Source: Melastoma dodecandrum (taxonomy: Eukaryota > Streptophyta > Magnoliopsida > Myrtales > Melastomataceae). Taken from it: 64,000 nt of DNA. The stretch spans positions 5,245,501-5,309,500 of the forward strand of contig JARUPY010000539.1 in assembly GCA_029817715.1 (NCBI GenBank). Reading direction: 5' to 3'. How positions within the stretch are numbered: position 1 is the first letter of the stretch; every line of letters starts with the position of its first letter. A program made the position numbers and the translations under genes. This document shows positions 57,032-64,000 of the stretch, piece after piece. The notes under the pieces are model-generated. The model was given only the letters and a program-made list of their open reading frames with translations. It did no database searches and had not been told where the DNA came from.

Positions 57032-59679
57032 TTGGGCCACAACAAAGTCGTAGCTTTTTTTTTTTTTTTTTTGCTAGGATTGGGAGGACATGGCAAAGGA
57101 AAGACGGAGGAGGCGCCTCCCCTTCCTCCCCTTATGACGACGGAAAAGACTTACTTATACATCGTAGGACCATCACTTGATTTGTCGGAAAAAGAAACAG
57201 AAAATGAAAATGAAGAAAATTAAACAATCAAATGAATGGATATGAATGTAAGAAACGAATACAACAGCTTTTTTAGGGAGTCAACGGTGCTGGAGTTGAA
57301 ATAATTGAAAGAAGTGTTGGAGTGTAACCGTTAAAATTAGTTGAAATATTGTCGGGGCTGGACCATCCGGACATACACTGCCAGCCAGCCAGCCGATAAG
57401 AAAGACCCACCTGCCGCCTGCCTTAATACAATGAAATAATAATAAACATCTCCATTTCACATTTCCCGAGATTCCCACCATAAATGCAAAGTAAGATATA
57501 TACGTAAAAATCAGAAAAGCGAGAGTCTACATCAGCGATAATTGGACTATCATTCCTCATTTTATTTTCGACTTTATTTCTTTCTTTATCATTGTCGATG
57601 TTGGCTGAAATCTGTGCCATTATGTTTATTTTTTACTCGTGTAATGACATAAGGGATTTACGTTTGGGTCGTATGTAGTCTGCTTTTGCTTTGGTCGTTA
57701 TCTTTTCTTTTCTCCTTAATGAATATGTCTTGAAGCCTCGCTTCCTTCCCTTATTTCGTGAGGAAAACCAAGTCGTTAGTAAAATAAAAGTCCATGGGTC
57801 AATCATTCACTACTGGAAGGATACCCTTTGCCCCTAGTCAGCGTAGGAATCAATCAAAGGATCCCATCTTTTGTTTCTATTCCTCGAATTTCTCCTAAAA
57901 TTAAAATTGATTTAAGGACAACATTGAAAACTTTTAAAATGTTATGCCAAAACGTAAAGTTGGCAAATTCATTAGGCAAAATATCGATATTTTTCTCTTG
58001 ATTTATTTCATTATCATTGCCACGTAGGAAAAACAAATTACACTTATTAACGCCGTTATGAATAAGGCCAAATTGAAAAGTAAAATTGGAATAAGACCAA
58101 ATTGAAAAATTTTGAAACGATCAAAACGTAAAGTTGAAAAATTAATTACGCCAAATATCGATATTTCACCGAATAAAAATTTTTGGAAAACTTTTGACCA
58201 AACAGACACGCGCCCCATCCCTTTTACTGTGTTTTTCCGACAGAGGGAAGTCTACTTTCCGCTCCGATGTCTAAATTTATAAGCAATGTATTCGTCCTTT
58301 CTTCCCCCCACTCAGTTTAGGAGGGGGCCCCACATCCCCCAACCACCAAGAGGAAACATGAACTTCCCCCGACAACAACAAACGTTCACAAACAAGACAC
58401 ATACGCCGAAACCTAAGTACTTGCGAGATGGTTGTCCCCAGATAAAAAGCAAAGAAACCCTAACTCAGCCGCTCCATGTTGTCTGTATTTGGTTTGGCAG
58501 CCCCCACCAGTTCGATCGGATTAAATCATCCCTCGATATCATCATGCCATTACATATAAAAGAGAAAATGTGTAGTCGGGGGTGGGGGTGTTGTATTACC
58601 TGGTCAAAAAAGGTGTAGGATTCCAAATCACTTTGGCAATACAAACAAAAACAGCCGATTCCTCTTTGTCCTCCCCAAACACAGTCTTCTAGTTTAGTTG
58701 ACCAAAACAACAACTTCAAATGTGTAAAATCTATTCACATCCCAAATCACTCAACGATACCATTAGAGCTTATGGTCACTTCTTACTAAATATATGTATC
58801 ATGTTGTTGTTGTTGTCTGATATCATTGTGACGTTTCGGCGAATCATGTCGGGGCGATATCAAGCTTGTCAGAACACGGAGACAATAACCATGATCATGA
58901 CTGATTTCGACACACATTTCATCAGATTTTTCACTCGGGTTTCCCTAACTCACCGACTGTTGCTTTGAGTCAAAAAAAAAAAATGAAACGTACGAGAAAA
59001 ACAAAAAGGACGAGGCAATGGTGGGCATGTGGTCTTGATTAAATAGAGACATGATAATGCTCCATCGAGATACTATTATTGTAATTATTCACGACCAAGA
59101 TTAAACTACAATCCTTAAAAAAAAAAAACACAAAAGCGTGGACGATGTTTATTACACTTGTCCTCTTGCCTTTGTTGGTAAGGCTAAGCCCTCCCCCCAC
59201 CCCTCCTAAGGTCACATCTAAGCATAATAATTTCATAGGATCCTTATTTTCTAAGATATTATATATTCTTATAAGTTATAATTTGAGAGAGATGGATACC
59301 AGAAACCAACTAACCCTCTCAGCAACAACACCTTGCTTCTCATCATTGAAAAAAAGTCATGAGCATGTAACAATAACCGTACCTTTGTTTGAAAATAGAA
59401 AAACAATAGAACAAACCTTGTACCAGATCGAACCTCAAGAATGATTGGCTCCTCCCAAAAAATTTAAACCGAAGATGATGTTTCAATCAATCTGATCTTT
59501 TTTTTTCTACCCACTGAAGCTTATTCATACTCGTGATTTTTTATTTTTTTTAATAACTTGGGTGTTAACGAGGAGAAGAGTAATCTTGAAATTGAAGCAA
59601 TGAATGCTGTGAATCCAAAATAGCAATAGACCCAAATGCAAAGGTAAAATATAATGCATCTTTGTGAATTTTTTTTTCT
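57032..59679. other. Intergenic region with decayed repeats
   Basis: A T-run of about 17 lies at 57057-57072. At about 57,950-57,994 and 58,122-58,167 the string AAAACGTAAAGTTG followed by CAAATATCGATATTT-like sequence occurs twice in the same orientation. It resembles the ends of the MULEs elsewhere in the window and is probably an old remnant. Short ORFs (58286-58618 and others) have no family. Confidence 0.35.
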
Positions 59680-60708
59680 GTCAACATCTTTTTTTATATA
59701 CAAAAATATCACTAACTATGTCATCAACATTTTTTCTGGCCAATGTTAGACGACGTTAGGCATAATGCCGAGGTGCACATAACGGAGGTCCACGTGGCAA
59801 ACTAGTATGCCATCCTATGTGAAAAAGAGCAGAGACGTGGAGAGGGGTTCTCCTACCCCAAAATAAAAAAAAAATCAACGCAGATACGTCCGTTGGCTCC
59901 TCGAACACGCTGAGCCCGCCATCATCCAAGCCACCGGCTCCGGCACTGTCCCCGCCATCGCCGTCTCCGTCAATGGCTCCCTCAAGATCCTTTCCTCCTC
60001 CCCTCTCAACCCCTCTGCCCCCACTCCTCGTCCTCCGTCGACCGAGCGAAAGCGCCCTTCCAACGACGAGTCCTGCGACCCGGCCCACCTACCCCCTGCG
60101 GCTCCCGCCAGCGTGGCCGCCGCCCTGCCCATGTGGACGGCGAGAGGGGTGGTGGTCCCCCCCGAACACCTCCTGGATTATCCAGCTGCCTCCGAGGTCC
60201 ACACACATCCGCCACAGCTGTGGGTCGCGATCGCACCGATGTTCAATGCAGCGACGGCGACGATATCATCCTCCAAAACGGTTCCAGCGGGGATCGAGAT
60301 ACGAGCACCATCCCCGATAGTCCTAATCAGAATTTTTCAAGTTAGGTTAGAATTTTTAGGATTAACGTGACGAAATCAGTTTAGGAATGGGGGAAATTGG
60401 AAGGAGATGATGAATTGAACTTTTGTTTTGGTTTTAGTTAAGAGAAGATGTTGCTATCTGTCTGGTCTTCGGTTCCTTCTTCGCCTCCGATTACGGTCGC
60501 CGAACTCATTTGCCTTCGCCTCCGATTTGGTCAAGGGTTCTGCCTCCGATTAGCGTCCCAAAATGTTTTTTTTTATTATTTGGGGGTAGGAGGACCCCTC
60601 TCCACGTCTCTGTGGACCTCTGTTATGTCCACCTCGGCATTATGTCTAATCTAACATTGGCCAGAAAAAAGGTTAATGACATTTTTATATATGAAAAAAA
60701 ATGCCGAC
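59680..60708. mobile_element. Pack-MULE-like element carrying a TCP fragment
   Basis: Long inverted repeats (about 190 bp) bound about 1.03 kb. The left arm includes TTTTTTCTGGCCAATGTTAG, GGAGGTCCACGTGG and GGGTTCTCCTACCCCAAAAT. The right arm has the inverted counterparts (ATTTGGGGGTAGGAGG, CTCTGTGGACCTC, CTAACATTGGCCAGAAAAAA). The outer ends, from GTCAACATC (59680) to GATGCCGAC-like sequence (about 60,708), are less sharp, and no clean target duplication was read. The core is GC-rich and carries a TCP coding fragment. There is no transposase. Confidence 0.7.
59879..60370 (+). pseudogene. Captured class I TCP transcription factor fragment
   Basis: An open frame of about 163 codons reads [20 protein letters not shown], then [14 protein letters not shown], a Ser/Pro-rich stretch and [20 protein letters not shown]. 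The first part is helix II and the end of the TCP domain of PCF-type (class I) TCP proteins, which bind GGNCCCAC-type sites. The basic region and helix I are missing, so it could not bind DNA as it stands. It sits wholly inside the inverted repeats, in the plus orientation. The frame stayed open, so capture may be fairly recent. No start codon lies near the 5' end of the fragment. Confidence 0.7.
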
Positions 60709-61146
60709 AAAAAGAAAGCCAAAAGTTAGGACATAACCGTATATTTTGTCGAATGTAAATAAACTGTGATTTGGGTTTATCTTGTGGTCCCCAAATTACG
60801 AGGTTGTTGCACAAAAATATGGCAACTTTTGTAATGTAACGAGGCAATTAATTTTGAGTTTGGGCCCATGACTGACTATATGGTAAAACTTTCAGTCAGT
60901 AGTCACACCTACTTTCGGGCTAACTAATGATTTTTGCATCCAAGGAAAATCTTGGACGAAGCCAACCCTAAAAAAATAAAATTTGAAATAGGAATGAAAC
61001 CATGCTCACCCCTAAACACTACTGACAGAATTCTTACAGCAAGTTTAATAAGAAAAGAATGTGATGTTAGAGGATACAGCAGCCTCGAAAGGCACGAGGA
61101 AAGCTTCTACAGTGTTCTCGTCTGAGATTGCTTAGCCGGGACAAAG
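60709..61146. other. Intergenic region
   Basis: 3' flank of the minus-strand gene that ends at 61147. No other feature was recognised. Confidence 0.35.
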
Positions 61147-64000
61147 TCAGCACGTTTTACCGGTTGACAGAGCCTTGAAGGAGATATGAAGCACGGTTTC
61201 GGACCTGCAGCGATCAAAACTGATCTTTAGTCGAGCCTGTTGAGACAATTGGAGGGTCTGGAGTGACTCGCAAGACCCATTTTTTGTTCCTACCTTGGAC
61301 GCATAAGACCTTAGGTCAGTGCTCGCAATTAGGCAGGAGCAGTTCCGGAGATAAAGGTTCCACATCTGACCGATCACGGGCTTGTTCTCCAGAGTGGAAT
61401 CATATAACAGCCAATTCTCTGCTAAAACCAAGTACATGTAGACTTTGAAAAGGTCACAGCTCTGTCCTTTCAAGTCAATGGAGATGAGGAAGCTCAGTAT
61501 TTGCTCTTCTTTGGGAGCCTGATGAACACGTGACTCTCACTCGGTTAAAAATAACATCGAATGAACTTATTTCGGCAACACGTCTCCTCTGCTAATAGGT
61601 CCTTTTTTTGGCATGTTTGTACTGACTAACTATCACCTGATGGCAGGGTAAAGAACGAAAGGAGTATACCTCATTGTCTTGAAAGCTGCTGAGTATCTGA
61701 TAGGCAACTTCACTTCTGAAGTACTTACTACGAGGGTCGACTCCACAAATACACTCGACAGCTCGTAAGCAATTTAGATCTTTAGGCAGTCTGTGCAAAA
61801 AGCAAGCTGACAAGATCGGTGCATTATCAAGTATATAAAACAGACTGTGCAAAGAGGCTTGTTACTTGCAAATCAAATTGACTTGGTCAATTCTGCTGGC
61901 AAATTTGTCACTCCAAAGTAACAATACCAATACAACAAATTACCTGCCAGCAATAGATTTTGCCACTTTCTTACAGCGGATGCTCCATTCCTCATCTGTG
62001 AAGTAATTAATCACCGAGGACAAGCATTCATGCAGTATCATGGACAGGCCTTCAAGTCGGCGATCTAGCAACAGGCGGATGATGATTTCTGTTAGTTCTT
62101 CAGCTTCCAAACACGAGAAAACACGCCATTTACTCCTGAAATCATCAAAAAGAGGATTGTGCACTTAGAACAAATAAAGATAATTATATAGGACTCTGGA
62201 TTCTTGATGGTGATTATACGGTCAACCTAACTCTGTTGTAGTTTAATAACTATCTTTATCAGATAACAGAACTAACTATTCACCAGACGTCAACCTGAAA
62301 ATAATTCCACCACATTTTCCCTATTTCCTATTAATTCTCTCAGCGACTACGCCACGATCCATGCAATTAGAAATCATACCTTTCTTTACAACATACAGAG
62401 ACAAACTTTATCCACGTTCTGATCTTGCAAGGTGGTCCAGCACAACTGGAAGCTGAATAAATAATCTATGTCATTGCCAGATCTGACATAACTAATACTT
62501 CAGTCACAGCGCAAAAAGAAAAAAAAAACAGGAAAGCGCATGACATAGCCTGATCAATCAAACAATTCGTATAAATTGTCATTCCAATATGAAATTGAAC
62601 AGTTCATGATCAGCATTGATTGAGCAAACAGGAACAGCGCTTCTCCCACTTTTCCTATGTCTTTGTCAACAAGAGCCCGGAAAGCAAACCAACGTTGAGT
62701 CTAGGTCCCCGCTGAGACATCATCAAAGGTTGAAGGAGCTTACATGCAATTGCTGGTTCCAGATTGGATGAGAAGAAAATAAAACCATAGCTGTCCAATG
62801 CCACTTTTAGTTCTGAATATTTTGGCAGCCAATTGATCTCGAATAGCCGGCCCTTATCATGAGAAATACGATTGCATTCGGATACCATTCACCAACACAT
62901 GTAATTAGAGAACAGCTAATCAGGAAAAGGAATTGGCACCAACCTTATCCTTTGCTGACAAAATCTCAAACCAAAATTGGTATGCGGACAACCTCAGCTC
63001 TTCCTTCAATCCATACATGCCTAACAAGGCAAATTACATATCACAGAAAAAATATGGCGAAAATTAATTACCAAATCATCAGAATCGTCCAATTTTGTAT
63101 ATTTAAGTGACTACAAATAAGTCTAAAACCCACATAGATTGAAAGTCCACTTGGCGATGACTTCATCAACCTGACTTCCAACAAATAATATCCTTGATAA
63201 CCAACCGTGGATAAGCAATCCTTCAATGAACAAAAACTCTGCAAACGAGCAGACATTTCTATTACAGGCTCTCATCGGCAATTAATATGAACATCAGGAA
63301 TGCAAAATATGTCCACTGAACAACAACAAAAGAACCAAATCTGCTGGAAAAAAAATATTACCTTCATCTTTGCCAAACTGAAGCAACGAATTCAACTTGT
63401 CACTGTTAAGAGATTGCAAAAGCGCACAGCTACTGGGCTCTGGCGGAACCACAGTTGGCATGCTTTTCTGCAGTTATAAAGCAGCAACTACAATCAAGCA
63501 AGTTCAGAGTTACAAACTTGAAAACCCTGTCATCAAGTATCTATAGAACCTGAACTCCAAAGGCACTGAGACCCCATTGAGCCACTTCTTCCTCACAACC
63601 CATTTCCTTCATCTGAACCCAGCAGTCACAATCAATATCACAACACACCCAAAAGCAGTGGAACAAATCTCTAGACAACCTGTTTTTGGTACTTATCAAG
63701 GGCGTTTGAGACGGTGACCTCCCTGGCATTGTCCTCCACGTCGGAATCGCCCTTTTGGGGATTCTTCCTCCTCTTAGAGGCCGCGGCGTGGGCGCATTTC
63801 CCTTCCTCTTTGTAAAAATCACTCAGCAGATCATCCAAACTGATCACCTTCTTCCTGATCACAATCCCAACTCATCTTAACACCACCCATTAACAAATCG
63901 AGCAAAAAGATCCCAACTTTGATGATCAAACACAACCAAAACTCCCAAAAAAGGAACCTTCTTTTGGAAGGGCCAGGGAGACCAACAAGCGGGTCTTCGA
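61147..64000 (-). CDS. CANIN-domain, NSE6/ASAP1-like SMC5/6-associated protein (5' end missing)
   Basis: Eleven exons in transcript order: beyond 64000-63958, 63854-63680, 63612-63550, 63467-63362, 63238-63134, 63020-62944, 62852-62744, 62452-62380, 62135-61944, 61790-61670 and 61518-61147. All junctions are GT-AG and in phase, giving at least 478 residues. The sequence starts EDPLVGLPGPSKRR, then KKVISLDDLLSDFYKEE. Later blocks are GLLIHGWLSRILFVGSQ, IRTWIKFVSVCC, VINYFTDEEWSIRCKKVAKS, LPKDLNCLRAVECICGVD and YLVLAENWLLYDSTLENKP. From memory this resembles the plant protein with a CANIN domain (SMC6- and NSE5-interacting) that works with the SMC5/6 complex in genome stability. The gene structure is well supported; the family name is less certain. 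The start codon lies right of the window. Confidence 0.7.

Overview
This is nuclear DNA from a flowering plant. The genes are spliced with GT-AG introns (and one GC-AG intron), and many belong to plant-only or plant-typical families: PLATZ, ATL RING-H2, NHL/LEA-2, GeBP-like, ZAT-type C2H2, FIT-like bHLH, DUF1635, a chloroplast-targeted Cu/Zn superoxide dismutase, and relics of xyloglucan endotransglucosylase, vacuolar processing enzyme and LRR receptor kinase genes. The species cannot be named from the window. No tRNA, rRNA or CRISPR array was found.

Layout. (1) 1-7000 is a compact gene block: the 3' end of a complex I assembly factor (CIA30-like, +), the ATP synthase assembly factor ATP10 (-, seven exons), a PLATZ zinc-binding transcription factor (+, three coding exons), an ATL-type RING-H2 E3 ligase (+) and an NHL protein (-). 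(2) 7.2-12.3 kb is an old, broken Ty1/copia retrotransposon on the minus strand with both LTRs and a tRNA-iMet primer site. (3) 12.6-13.5 kb is a Mutator-like element with long TIRs that carries a fragment of a vacuolar iron transporter homologue. (4) 13.9-15.7 kb is a frameshifted relic of the N-terminal part of cactin. (5) 17.8-21.3 kb is a probable gypsy-type LTR interrupted by a 1.48-kb foldback element with a perfect 10-bp target-site duplication. (6) 23.9-26.4 kb holds broken XTH and receptor-kinase genes and a 0.53-kb direct repeat. (7) 26.4-41.1 kb, nearly a quarter of the window, is a head-to-tail array of about 21 units of ~0.717 kb. Each unit is the same pseudogenised fragment of a papain-like cysteine protease. 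(8) 41.2-43.3 kb holds a LINE relic and a broken vacuolar processing enzyme (legumain) gene. (9) 44.4-45.2 kb is another small MULE with a 9-bp target-site duplication, just upstream of CKS1.

From 45.3 kb to the end is a second gene block: CKS1 (+), then GeBP-like (-), ZAT-like C2H2 (-), chloroplast Cu/Zn SOD (-, eight exons, with a miR398-like site), FIT-like bHLH (-), DUF1635 protein (-), a Pack-MULE carrying a TCP transcription-factor fragment, and an 11-exon minus-strand gene resembling the SMC5/6-associated CANIN/NSE6 family, which runs off the right edge.

The window is therefore two ordinary genic blocks separated by about 37 kb of transposons, gene relics and tandem amplification. The genes do not form one pathway. 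Two local themes stand out: CIA30 and ATP10, both assembly factors of mitochondrial respiratory complexes, lie tail to tail; and the papain-like protease array lies next to a relic of a legumain, a type of enzyme that matures papain-like proteases. Exon boundaries were placed by reading frame, splice dinucleotides and remembered family sequence, not by alignment software.
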